The notes: a model not told the origin generated them from the sequence alone. DNA of 64,000 nucleotides from Sutterella faecalis (GCF_006337085.1 NZ_CP040882.1:2604001-2668000), one strand, 5' to 3'; shown: positions 8,354-16,447, counted from the first letter of the stretch. Made by a program: numbers and translations.

Positions 8354-8437
8354 CGGGTACCTCTCTCAGTATTTACTTTTCCCCCTTGCTTCCATGTAAT
8401 GCTCCGGACGATCAGAAAGTCCGGGGAAGACCCGAAA

Positions 8438-8956
8438 ATGCAAAAGACCAGACCCCTTATCGTCATCAGTTCCCGTACGGGCAACACCATGATCCTCGGC
8501 CACGCGATTGCGGATGCGCTCCCTGGAGCGCTTCTCGTGAAGCCTTCTGAATTGCCGGAGGATCTCTCGCCTTTTAATCCCGTTCTTCTCGGCTATTGGC
8601 GCGACCTCGAGGAGGCGCCCGTCGACATGCGCGCCATTGCTTCACGCTTTGAAGGCAAGACCATCGGGTGCTTCGCCACGATGGGAAGCGACGTGAACGA
8701 CCCGGACTCGCAGGCCTGGATGAAGCGCACGGCCGAAGGCCTCGCTGCCGCCGGAAAGAACAATACGCTCGCGCAGACCTTCATCTGCCGCGGCCGCATC
8801 GATCCCGCACAGTTTGAAAAGATGACGAAGATGATGGGCGGCGTCGTGAGTCCCGAGCGCGCGGAAAAGCGCCGCGAAAGCGAAACCCACCCCGATCGCC
8901 TGGATCTCGCGAAGGGCGCGGAAATCTTCCGCAGCGTCTTCGGCGTGAATTTCTAA
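8438..8956 (+). CDS. flavodoxin-family protein
   Basis: A 172-residue flavodoxin-like protein that starts MQKTRPLIVISSRTGNTMI with the SxTGNT FMN phosphate loop (10-15). A following GYWRDLEEAP and TIGCFATMGS region fits the second and third FMN loops. It is a paralogue of the truncated gene at 1-176, so the locus carries two such proteins at its two ends. The ATG at 8438 is preceded by GGGGAAG; the upstream ATG at 8399 lacks a good site. It sits between the DtxR-type regulator and the ABC exporter genes. A likely role is electron donor to, or anaerobilin reductase after, the HutW-like enzyme (inferred from Fusobacterium haem loci). Confidence 0.8.
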   Translation: MQKTRPLIVISSRTGNTMILGHAIADALPGALLVKPSELPEDLSPFNPVLLGYWRDLEEAPVDMRAIASRFEGKTIGCFATMGSDVNDPDSQAWMKRTAEGLAAAGKNNTLAQTFICRGRIDPAQFEKMTKMMGGVVSPERAEKRRESETHPDRLDLAKGAEIFRSVFGVNF

Positions 8957-9013
8957 AGCATCTGATTTTCCGGATTCAGTGTCCACACCTATTCCAACGA
9001 AAGGAACCCAAAA

Positions 9014-9916
9014 GTGAGCGTCCCTGCCGTGCGGTTTGATGCCGTCGAAAAACGCTACGCTTCCGGAACGCATGCGCTCCGGGGCGTGAGCTTTGATGTC
9101 GAGGAAGGCGAATTCTTCGGTCTTCTTGGTCCCAACGGCGCCGGAAAGACCACGCTGATCACGTGCCTTGCGGGGCTCGCGACGCCAACGGGCGGGAGGA
9201 TCTTCGTGAAAGGCATGGACGTGCGCGAGAACCGCCGTGCAGCTTCTCTTTCGCTCGGGATCGTGCCGCAGGAAATCACGTTTGATCCCTTCCTCACCGT
9301 GCGCGAGACACTGCGCTTTCAGTCGGGATACTGGGGGATTCGAAAGAACGACGACTGGATCGATGAGATCCTTTCCAACCTCGGTCTTGCGGACAAGGCG
9401 GACGCCTCCATGCGGGCGCTTTCGGGCGGCATGAAGCGGCGCGTTCTCGTTGCGCAGGCGCTTGTTCATAAGCCCCCCGTCATCGTGCTCGACGAGCCGA
9501 CGGCGGGCGTCGACGTTGAACTTCGCGAGCACCTCTGGGACTTCATCGGGCGCCTTCATAACGAGGGCCGGACGATCATCCTCACCACGCACTATCTCGC
9601 GGAAGCGCAGTCGCTCTGCGGGCGGATCGCCATCATGAAGAAGGGAGAGGTCGTGGCGCTCGACCGCACGGAAGCGCTCCTTTCGCGCTTTGACGGCCGG
9701 GTGCTCCGCTGCAGGATTCTTGAGGGCGAATTTCCAAAGTCGCTCGAAGGCGACCTCATGCGGCGGCACGGCGCAGACATTGCGCTGAGGCTTGCCGACG
9801 CCGATGATGCGCTCGCGAAGCTCGAGGCGCTTCGCGCCGCCGGCGTTCGAATTGAAAACCTCACGGTCGGACAGCCCGACCTCGAGGATGTGTTCCTTGC
9901 GCTCACGGGAGCCTGA
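9014..9916 (+). CDS. ABC-2 exporter ATPase (YadG-like)
   Basis: A 300-residue single ABC ATPase with Walker A GPNGAGKTT (about 39-47), Q-loop region VPQEITFD, signature LSGGMKRRV, Walker B VIVLDEPTAGVD and H-loop TTHYL. A C-terminal ~80-residue tail is typical of drug or polysaccharide ABC-2 exporters. The start is GTG 9014 after AAGGAACCC. It pairs with the permease 4 bases downstream. Exporters of this type move hydrophobic small molecules out of the cell. In this position it could export excess haem or the linear tetrapyrrole left after iron release, but nothing in the sequence fixes the substrate. Confidence 0.88.
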   Translation: MSVPAVRFDAVEKRYASGTHALRGVSFDVEEGEFFGLLGPNGAGKTTLITCLAGLATPTGGRIFVKGMDVRENRRAASLSLGIVPQEITFDPFLTVRETLRFQSGYWGIRKNDDWIDEILSNLGLADKADASMRALSGGMKRRVLVAQALVHKPPVIVLDEPTAGVDVELREHLWDFIGRLHNEGRTIILTTHYLAEAQSLCGRIAIMKKGEVVALDRTEALLSRFDGRVLRCRILEGEFPKSLEGDLMRRHGADIALRLADADDALAKLEALRAAGVRIENLTVGQPDLEDVFLALTGA

Positions 9917-9920
9917 TCAA

Positions 9921-10679
9921 ATGTGGATACCGTTTCGCACGCTTTTCCTCAAGGAAGTCGTCCGCTTCATGAAGGTGTGGCTTCACACCATTCTTGCGCC
10001 CGTGCTTACGGGCGGGCTCTACCTCGTTGTCTTCGGCGAGGCGCTCTCGAAGCACCTTCCGGTTTATGAGGGCGTCTCCTATACGGCCTTCATCATCCCG
10101 GGCCTCATCATGATGACGGTGCTTCAGAACGCCTTTTCCAATACGGCGAGCTCCTTCATTCAGTCGAAGATTTCCGGGAACCTCGTCTTCATCCTGCTCC
10201 CTTCCATTCCGGGACCGGCTGTTGCCGCCGCCTACATCTGCGCGAGCTTCGTGCGTTCGATGCTAGCGGGCGCGGGGCTCTATCTCTTCTGCGCGCTCTG
10301 GGCGGCACCTCCCGTGAAGGAGCCGCTCCTCATTCTCTCCTTTGCGTTCTTCGGCTCCATGATCATGGCCTCGCTCGGTCTCATCACCGCGCTCTGGGCG
10401 GAAAAGTACGACCAGATGGGGGCGGTGATGAATTTCGTGGTGATGCCGCTCACCTTCCTCTCTGGCGTCTTCTATTCCGTTGAGTCGCTTCCGCCCGTGT
10501 GGCAGGCGGCGAGCAAGCTCAATCCCTTCTTCTACCTCGTCGACGGCTTCCGGTCGGGCTTTTTCGGCACCGGCGACATCAATCCCTGGGGGAGCCTTGT
10601 GATTGTCGGCGTCACGGCGCTCGCGACAATGGCGCTGGCAGTGATTCTGCTTACGAAAGGCTGGAAGATCCGCAACTGA
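9921..10679 (+). CDS. ABC-2 type permease (YadH-like)
   Basis: A 252-residue inner-membrane protein with six hydrophobic segments, including YTAFIIPGLIMMTVLQNAF and MNFVVMPLTFLSGVFYSVESLPP. The ABC-2 family signature region FLSGVFYSVESLPPVWQ...NPFFYLVDGFR is clear. The ATG at 9921 follows the ATPase stop by 4 bases; the upstream in-frame codons overlapping the ATPase gene are not needed. It forms the exporter with the preceding ATPase. It is the last gene of the plus-strand unit, which is closed by the hairpin at 10729-10772. Confidence 0.88.
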   Translation: MWIPFRTLFLKEVVRFMKVWLHTILAPVLTGGLYLVVFGEALSKHLPVYEGVSYTAFIIPGLIMMTVLQNAFSNTASSFIQSKISGNLVFILLPSIPGPAVAAAYICASFVRSMLAGAGLYLFCALWAAPPVKEPLLILSFAFFGSMIMASLGLITALWAEKYDQMGAVMNFVVMPLTFLSGVFYSVESLPPVWQAASKLNPFFYLVDGFRSGFFGTGDINPWGSLVIVGVTALATMALAVILLTKGWKIRN

Positions 10680-10728
10680 CCATGAAGGGCGGATTAAATT
10701 AGATGATTGTTCTTTATGGATAAAATTT

Positions 10729-10777
10729 AATTATGGCTGTAAGCTTACAAGCATAAGCTTACAGCCATAATTTTTTT
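10729..10777 (+). terminator. intrinsic terminator, 19-bp perfect stem
   Basis: Arms 10729-10747 and 10754-10772 match perfectly over 19 bases around a 6-base loop, and a T-run continues to 10777. The stem is AT-rich with a central GGCTGTAAGCTTA. It ends the exporter unit. The A-rich 5' flank could let it work in both directions. The T-run runs straight into the GGGGGA ribosome site of the next gene. Confidence 0.75.
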
Positions 10778-10796
10778 GGGGGAACTCATCGAACCC

Positions 10797-12146
10797 ATGC
10801 CTTTTCCTTTCTATGAGCGCAAGCGCGAGCTTGATGTCTTGTCGAAAATGTCGGAGCAGGCTGCCGGCGACTGCAGTCGAATGCTGGTCCTGACCGGCCG
10901 TCGACGCATCGGGAAGACAACGCTTTGCAATCGCGCGTTCTCAGAATCGGCCTTGAAGTATCTTTTCTTCTTCATCAGCAGCGAAAAGACCGAGGCCGCC
11001 AATCTTGAAGCGTTCTGGCGAGACAACGCAGGGTTCCTCGGCATGGATGGGCTGCCGGTCAACTTCGCAACATTCGCAGAACTGATGGAATTTCTGCTGC
11101 AGCGCTCCGCGAGCACGCCCCTGGTGCTTGTGATCGATGAATTTCAGAATTGCGCTTCAGTTGCGCCTTCCTTTATGAGCGACCTGCAGCGCCTGTGGGA
11201 CAAATGGAGAAAGCGCTCCAGGATGCTCCTGGTTCTCACGGGCTCGGTGGCGAGCGCGATGAGAGAGATCACGGAAGGAACAAATGCGCCGCTTTTCGGA
11301 CGCGCGAGCGCAAAGCTCATTCTTCAGCCTTTTCCGACAGATGTCATTAAAGGAATTTTGACGGACTACCACGCCGACTGGCGTCCGGAAGAGCTCCTCA
11401 CGCTCTATACGCTGGCGGGCGGCGTCCCCAAGTACCTTGAACTTTTGATGGAAGCCCGGAAATTTACAATTGAGGAGATGATTTCGTATGCAATAGAACC
11501 GGATTCGTTCTTTACGACTGAGGGCGATAGGCTGCTCAGAACGGAATTTCGCCGGGACTACAGTGTGTATTTCTGCATTCTGGAGCGCATTGCGGCAGGA
11601 AAAACCAAGCGTCAGGAGCTGGTCTCGGCTTTCCCGTCTGATATCAGCGGACAACTCTTTAAGCTCGAGGACTATTTCCATCTCATCAAGCGGGAGAATC
11701 CGGTCGGACGGCAGAAGAACTCCAGGAACTTCCGCTTTGTGATGGCTGACGACTACCTGCATTTCTGGTTCCGATTCATTTATCCGAATCTCGGCCTGAT
11801 TCAGCAGGGAAGCACTGCCCGTCTGGAGAGGAAAATTCTCGACGAGCTTCCTGACTACACCGGACGCCACGTGCTTGAGCGCTGGTTCCGGACAAAGCTT
11901 TGGGAAAGCGGCAATTTCACCGAAGTTGGTCCCTGGTGGGATGCGTCTCTCAAAGGAGAGAATGAAATCGACATCGTGGCGATCAACCCCTTTGACAAAG
12001 AGGTTCTTTTTGGAGAGGTCAAGCGCCGCAAATCGAATATCGACCTGGATCTTCTGAAGCAAAAGTCGTTTGCGTTCCTCTCGCAGAATCCTGAATACCG
12101 GAAATATGACGTGCGCTGCGAGGCCTACGGCATGGAAGATATGTAG
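10797..12146 (+). CDS. AAA-type ATPase with DUF234-like C-terminus
   Basis: A 449-residue protein of the ATPase/DUF234 type common in archaea and gut bacteria. The ATPase part has Walker A TGRRRIGKTT (about 33-42), Walker B LVLVIDEFQN and sensor LTGS. A middle winged-helix region follows, and the C-terminus holds NEIDIVA...VLFGEVKRRK, matching a PD-(D/E)xK nuclease core (D, then ExK). The start is ATG 10797, 12 bases after GGGGGA; a TTG at 10776 would lie in the terminator T-run. Base composition looks less GC-rich than the flanks, and the gene stands alone behind a terminator, both consistent with acquisition. The cellular role of this family is unknown; defence or plasmid-maintenance functions are speculation. 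Confidence 0.82.
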   Translation: MPFPFYERKRELDVLSKMSEQAAGDCSRMLVLTGRRRIGKTTLCNRAFSESALKYLFFFISSEKTEAANLEAFWRDNAGFLGMDGLPVNFATFAELMEFLLQRSASTPLVLVIDEFQNCASVAPSFMSDLQRLWDKWRKRSRMLLVLTGSVASAMREITEGTNAPLFGRASAKLILQPFPTDVIKGILTDYHADWRPEELLTLYTLAGGVPKYLELLMEARKFTIEEMISYAIEPDSFFTTEGDRLLRTEFRRDYSVYFCILERIAAGKTKRQELVSAFPSDISGQLFKLEDYFHLIKRENPVGRQKNSRNFRFVMADDYLHFWFRFIYPNLGLIQQGSTARLERKILDELPDYTGRHVLERWFRTKLWESGNFTEVGPWWDASLKGENEIDIVAINPFDKEVLFGEVKRRKSNIDLDLLKQKSFAFLSQNPEYRKYDVRCEAYGMEDM

Positions 12147-12459
12147 GTAAGGGAGAACCTGTTTGCATTCTTCGCTGAGGATTAGTCGCAAAGGCCTGCG
12201 TCCTTCTGCTCGAACGCATTGCGTGCGAAAGTCTTTCTAAAAAACTCGGGTTTTCACGTATCAATGATCTCCAATTTATTGATCTCTCTCAAGAAATATG
12301 TCGTATTTTCCCGATTCCCGTGATGAAGGACTATAAGGAAGTCATCACGCCATATCTGACCTCCGGGAAAAGGCGGCAGACCTCTCCCGGACGTACGGAA
12401 TCAGATATGGCTTTTCGGGTCAGACTCTGGAAGTCGACTCATTCAATAAGGAGAGAGAT
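12147..12459. other. intergenic region with two adjacent hairpins
   Basis: A 313-base gap ahead of the secreted flavin reductase. CGTGATGA (12319-12326) pairs with TCATCACG (12342-12349). Immediately after, GCCATATCTGA (12349-12359) pairs with TCAGATATGGC (12401-12411), enclosing an inner CCGGGA/TCCCGG hairpin (12363-12368 / 12385-12390) and followed by TTTTCGGG. It may be a regulatory leader or a long-spaced operator. A reading frame is open from about 12174 to the next gene but lacks a credible start (see rejected items). No known riboswitch recognised. Confidence 0.45.
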
Positions 12460-14211
12460 ATGAAAATTCAGCTGATCGCCGGCATCGTCTGCTCGATCTT
12501 TGCCGCTGCAGCCTCTGCGGCTCCGGTGACGACCGAAGGGACCGGTGTGGGCAAGCACGGCGACGTGACGGTTGCCGTGACTTTCGACAACGGCAAGATC
12601 CAGAACATCAAGGTTGTTAAGGAACAGGAAAACCCGGTTCTCGCGAAGAAGGTCTACACGGATCTGAAGGATCATGTTCAGGCAACGAATTCCGTTGATG
12701 TTGATGTGATCTCGGGCGCCACCTTCACATCGAAGGGGCTCCTCGCCGCTGTGGCGGATGCGGCTAAAAAGGCGGGCGTGACGCTCGGCAAGGCCGATCA
12801 GAAGGCGCTGAAGAAGGTTGCGAAGGACCTCCCGAAGAACGCGACCTATGATGTTGTTGTGATCGGCGCGGGCGGCGCGGGGTTCTCGGCCGCCATTGAA
12901 GCGAAGAACGCGGGCGCTTCCGTTGTGCTTCTTGAAAAGATGCCTGCCGTCGGCGGCAACTCCCTCATTTCGGGCGCCGAAATGAATGCTGCAAAGAACT
13001 GGGTTCAGCCCGTTCTCGGCATCACGGACGATTCGCCTGAACTCCACGCAAAGGACACGTACCTCGGCGGCGACAAGAAGGGCGACATGAAGGTGATCAA
13101 CGTCATGACGGGCAATGCCCTTGACGCTGCGCTCTGGTGCCGCGACTACCTCGGCGTGCGCTTCGAGCCCGACAACCTCTTCTTCTTCGGCGGCCACAGC
13201 CGCAAGCGCGCTCTGATCCCGGTGGGCCATACCGGCACGGAATTCATTTCGAAGTTCCAGGCGAAGGCCGATGAACTCGGCATCCCGGTCATCACCAACA
13301 TGAAGGCCGAGGAGCTCATCAAGGATAAGGACGGCCGCGTTGTGGGCGTCAAGGCCACGATGGACGGCGCCGAATACACCTTCAATGCGAAGGGCGGCGT
13401 AGTTCTCGCGACGGGCGGCTTCGGCGCGAACCCGAAGATGGTCGAGCACTACAACCCGAAGATCGACTCGCGCTTCAAGACGACCGATGCCCCGGGCACT
13501 ACGGGTGAAGCCCTCTACATGGCTCAGCGGGCCGGCGCCGAACTCGTCAACATGCAGTACATCCAGACCTACCCGATCTGCGACCCGATTTCGGGCGTGA
13601 TCGAGCTGATCGCGGATGCGCGCTTTGACGGCGCCATCATGCTCAACCAGGAAGGCAAGCGCTTCGTCGAGGAGCTCGGCCGCCGCGACGTGCTCTCCGA
13701 AGCCATCCTCGCGCAGACGGGCAACTACTGCTGGGTGCTCTGGAACGACAAGATCGGTGCAGTTTCAAACACCGTCAAGGAACATCCGACGGAATACGAT
13801 GCCTTCACGAAGCAGGGCATCATGAAGACCTGCGACGACTTGAAGTGCATCGCCGACTTCACGAAGATTCCGTACGAATCGCTCAAGGGCACGGTTGACC
13901 GCGTCACCTCCATGGCCGGGAAGGGCAACGACAAGGACTTCCACCATCGTGCAGGTCTCGTCGACATGAGCCAGGGCAAGTACTACGTGATCAAGGCCGT
14001 CCCCTCGGTGCACCACACCATGGGCGGCGTTCGGATCAACGAGAAGGCCGAGGCCCTCACGGCTGACGGCAAGGTGATTCCGGGCCTCTGGGCCGCGGGC
14101 GAAGTGACGGGCGTCACGCACGGCACGAACCGCCTGGGCGGCAATGCCTACACGGACATCATCGTCTTCGGCCGCATCGCCGGCAAGGCGGCTGCTGAAG
14201 CCGCGAAGTAA
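12460..14211 (+). CDS. periplasmic FMN/FAD reductase, flavocytochrome c-like (no haem domain)
   Basis: A 583-residue exported protein: signal peptide (1-20), FMN-binding domain (about 25-105) with the covalent flavinylation motif SGAT (85-88, T88 the likely attachment site), then an FAD domain starting DVVVIGAGGAGFSAA (GxGxxG, 136-141). Fumarate-reductase-like catalytic residues are visible: E-RFVEE-RRD (R408/R409), VHHTMGG (H518/H519) and NRLGGN (R558). The substrate-clamping histidine of fumarate reductases (QTHP) is replaced by tyrosine (QTYP, Y371), a change associated with urocanate-type reductases. It would reduce an unsaturated organic acid as terminal electron acceptor, fed by a membrane quinol cytochrome encoded elsewhere. 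Substrate unknown. AAGGAG lies just upstream of the ATG. Confidence 0.9.
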   Translation: MKIQLIAGIVCSIFAAAASAAPVTTEGTGVGKHGDVTVAVTFDNGKIQNIKVVKEQENPVLAKKVYTDLKDHVQATNSVDVDVISGATFTSKGLLAAVADAAKKAGVTLGKADQKALKKVAKDLPKNATYDVVVIGAGGAGFSAAIEAKNAGASVVLLEKMPAVGGNSLISGAEMNAAKNWVQPVLGITDDSPELHAKDTYLGGDKKGDMKVINVMTGNALDAALWCRDYLGVRFEPDNLFFFGGHSRKRALIPVGHTGTEFISKFQAKADELGIPVITNMKAEELIKDKDGRVVGVKATMDGAEYTFNAKGGVVLATGGFGANPKMVEHYNPKIDSRFKTTDAPGTTGEALYMAQRAGAELVNMQYIQTYPICDPISGVIELIADARFDGAIMLNQEGKRFVEELGRRDVLSEAILAQTGNYCWVLWNDKIGAVSNTVKEHPTEYDAFTKQGIMKTCDDLKCIADFTKIPYESLKGTVDRVTSMAGKGNDKDFHHRAGLVDMSQGKYYVIKAVPSVHHTMGGVRINEKAEALTADGKVIPGLWAAGEVTGVTHGTNRLGGNAYTDIIVFGRIAGKAAAEAAK

Positions 14212-14223
14212 TCGTCGATGAGA

Positions 14224-14245
14224 GAAGCCTCCTACGGGAGGCTTC
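14224..14245 (+). terminator. terminator-like hairpin after flavin reductase
   Basis: GAAGCCTCC and GGAGGCTTC form a 9-base perfect stem with a 4-base loop 13 bases after the stop. No strong U-run follows, so it may stabilise the message end rather than terminate. Confidence 0.4.
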
Positions 14246-14292
14246 ATCGAGGAGTCCGGGCCGCGTTGCGAAGACTCTCTTCGCGGCGCGGC

Positions 14293-15375
14293 TCATTCTT
14301 TGAGGAAGCGGTTGACGCTCGGCCAGAAGTCCGATTTTTCGTTGAGGGAAAGCGCTAAACGGAGTTGCAGCGTAGCGTAGCCGACATTGGTGAAGCGCAT
14401 CAAAAGGCTGGGCTTCGTTTCGAACTTTTCCGGAGCGATGAGCTTAATTCGAATGGGATTCGTGAACGGGTCGTGATTGAGCGTTTCCGAGGGACTTCCT
14501 GAAAACGGCGCATCCGGATCTTCTTCATCTTTGTCCTCCTCGTCGTCCTCGTCATCGCCTTCATATTCTTCTTTTGGAAGAAGCCGCGTTTTCCATGGGA
14601 AGAGCCTGAGCTCAGCCGCTGTGATGGGAGAGATCCCGTTGACGGGGGAAACGGCGAGAAGCCCCCGGGCGATGATGCCGATCGTAAGCATCAGGGTTTC
14701 AAGCGCCTCCGGAGAAAGGACGTCGCTGCGGATGAGCACCGTGGTGGAAGACGCCTTGAAGAGAGGCTTCCCGCCGGGATTCATATCGCAGTCGCCCCTG
14801 AGCACCAGGGCGCCGTAGAGTTCGGCGATTCCGAGCGCGAGTTCGAGATCTTCGTTCTTGCCGCCGGTGACGGCGATTTTCCAGACCTGGGGAAGACGTT
14901 CGCCCTGAGGCCGAAGCCCGGAGAAATCGAGCGGAAGATCGAAGGGAAGCATCAGCGCGTCCTCGCGGAGCTTCAGGACCTTTGCGCGACAACGCTCTTT
15001 CCAGGCCTCAGCCATGCCGTTCCTGCGCGTGGCGTCGAGGTCGTCCAGAAGCGACTCGTACCGAAGGAGAAAAAGCGCCGCCCGGGCGGCTCGGGAAAGT
15101 TTTCCCGCCTTATCAAAGTCAACGGACTCAAGGCCGATCTTCTCCCGGAAGGCTTCTGCCGCGGCAGCCGCAGCCGCGCGAACCGCTTTGCTTTTCTCTG
15201 ACATCAGCTTCTCCGGCAAAGCGCTTTCGATAAAGACGAGAATATCCTTCTCCGCGGCGCCCGCCTTCGAGAGCCGTGCGATGCCGTCCGTGACGCCGAA
15301 AACGGAAATGCTGAGGTTTTCGGGGTGAAAAACAATGCGCTCAAGCGCCTTGCTGACGGGACTCTGCTTTCTCAT
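14293..15375 (-). CDS. hypothetical protein with acidic linker
   Basis: A 360-residue protein that I do not recognise. The start is ATG 15375, placed 5 bases after a strong AAAGGAGG site; a longer in-frame start at 15555 lacks one. The sequence is soluble, alanine- and leucine-rich in the first 120 residues (helical, with a run of Ala and Glu), has a middle region with GDCDMNPGGKPLFKASSTTVLIRSD (split here: GDCDMNPGGKPL, FKASSTTVLIRSD), and then a very acidic segment (EGDDEDDEEDKDEED) about 80 residues before the end. There is no signal peptide or membrane span. It lies alone between convergent and divergent neighbours and is transcribed toward the flavin reductase. No function can be given. 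Confidence 0.7.
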   Translation of the reverse strand: MRKQSPVSKALERIVFHPENLSISVFGVTDGIARLSKAGAAEKDILVFIESALPEKLMSEKSKAVRAAAAAAAEAFREKIGLESVDFDKAGKLSRAARAALFLLRYESLLDDLDATRRNGMAEAWKERCRAKVLKLREDALMLPFDLPLDFSGLRPQGERLPQVWKIAVTGGKNEDLELALGIAELYGALVLRGDCDMNPGGKPLFKASSTTVLIRSDVLSPEALETLMLTIGIIARGLLAVSPVNGISPITAAELRLFPWKTRLLPKEEYEGDDEDDEEDKDEEDPDAPFSGSPSETLNHDPFTNPIRIKLIAPEKFETKPSLLMRFTNVGYATLQLRLALSLNEKSDFWPSVNRFLKE

Positions 15376-15610
15376 GGAAGCCTCCTTTCTTTCTCTCACA
15401 GGTTTAATGGTAGAGGGGTCTGCGTCGAAAAATGGCGCAGCAAAGATTCCGGAAAGCTGAGTTGAGACGCTGTATGAAAGAGAAAAATCAAGAGGAAATC
15501 TGATCTCGGTTGTAATACCTGCGGTGCTTACCCGCAGTAAGAACCGCCGGCTCAATCCATAATCCAGGGATCAATCACGAACTCCCATTCTCTCTCTCAA
15601 GGAGATTCCC

Positions 15611-16447
15611 ATGCAGCGGCGCACACTCATTGGTTCAACGTTATCCATCCTCTTCGCTTCTGCGCTTCTCGCCGGGTGCGGGGATAAGGCCGGCGACGCC
15701 GCCGGCGGCGCAGCTCCGGAAAAGAAGGAAATCACGCTCGGCGTCACGGCGGGTTCTTCCGAAGAGATCGCCGAACAGGTGGCGATCGTTGCCGCGAAGA
15801 GGGGCCTTACCATTCACGTGAAGACCTTCGGCGACTACATTGCGGTCGACACCGCGCTCGCGCAGGGCGACATCGACCTCAATGCCTTCCAGCACGAGCC
15901 CTATCTCGTCAACTTCAACGCCAAGAACAACACCGACCTGATCGCGATTGCGAAGACCTATCTCGCGCCGATCGCGGGCTACTCGAAGCGCTGGAAGAGC
16001 GTCAATGAGGTGCCTGACGGCGCCACCGTGACGGTTCCGAACGATCCGACGAACGAAGGCCGCGCGCTCTATGAGCTCTCGCGCCTCGGGTGGATCAAAT
16101 TGAAGGAAGGCGTTTCGACGACGAAGCTGACGCCCAGCGACATCATTGCGAACCCGAAGGGCATCAAGCTCGTGGAGCTCGAGGCCGCGCTTCTGCCGCG
16201 GTCGCTCGACGACACGGACGTCGCGATCATCAATGCGGGCTACGCGATCAGCGCCGGCCTCAACAGCCAGAAGGATTCGATCTTCGTTGAATCGACCGAG
16301 ACGAGTCCCTACGTCAACATCATTGCGGCGAGGAAGGGCACTGAAAAGGATCCGGCCTACCTGAAGGCGGTCGAAGCCTTCCGCTCGCCCGAAATCAAGG
16401 CCTTCATCGAGAAGACCTACAAGGGCTCGATTGTTCCTTCGTGGTAA
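15611..16447 (+). CDS. NlpA/MetQ-family substrate-binding lipoprotein
   Basis: A 278-residue lipoprotein with lipobox LLAGC (Cys22) and the NlpA/MetQ fold: ITLGVTAGSSEEIAEQV, then DTALAQGDIDLNAFQHEPYL, the ligand-lining FQHEPYL and NDPTNEGRALYEL motifs, and GYSKRWKSVNEVPDGATV. MetQ proteins deliver L- or D-methionine and derivatives to the MetNI ABC importer. No metN or metI is next to it, so it is a solo binding protein that must use a transporter encoded elsewhere, or has another ligand. The ATG follows CAAGGAGATTCCC. The racemase gene starts 57 bases downstream on the same strand and is probably cotranscribed, which hints at a D- or N-acylated amino acid ligand (inference). Confidence 0.88.
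   Translation: MQRRTLIGSTLSILFASALLAGCGDKAGDAAGGAAPEKKEITLGVTAGSSEEIAEQVAIVAAKRGLTIHVKTFGDYIAVDTALAQGDIDLNAFQHEPYLVNFNAKNNTDLIAIAKTYLAPIAGYSKRWKSVNEVPDGATVTVPNDPTNEGRALYELSRLGWIKLKEGVSTTKLTPSDIIANPKGIKLVELEAALLPRSLDDTDVAIINAGYAISAGLNSQKDSIFVESTETSPYVNIIAARKGTEKDPAYLKAVEAFRSPEIKAFIEKTYKGSIVPSW

Noticed and set aside
12174..12461. An open frame of about 95 codons ahead of the flavin reductase, with a plausible-looking helix-rich peptide
   Set aside because: No ATG/GTG/TTG start with a ribosome site in the first half, and dyads cover its second half; kept only as a possible gene remnant.
12460..14211. Naming the flavin reductase as fumarate reductase
   Set aside because: The substrate histidine is tyrosine (Y371), there is no haem domain, and fumarate specificity cannot be supported.
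15480..15610. Riboswitch before the MetQ-like gene
   Set aside because: One short CTGCGG/CCGCAG stem is present, but no known SAM or SAH riboswitch pattern could be seen.
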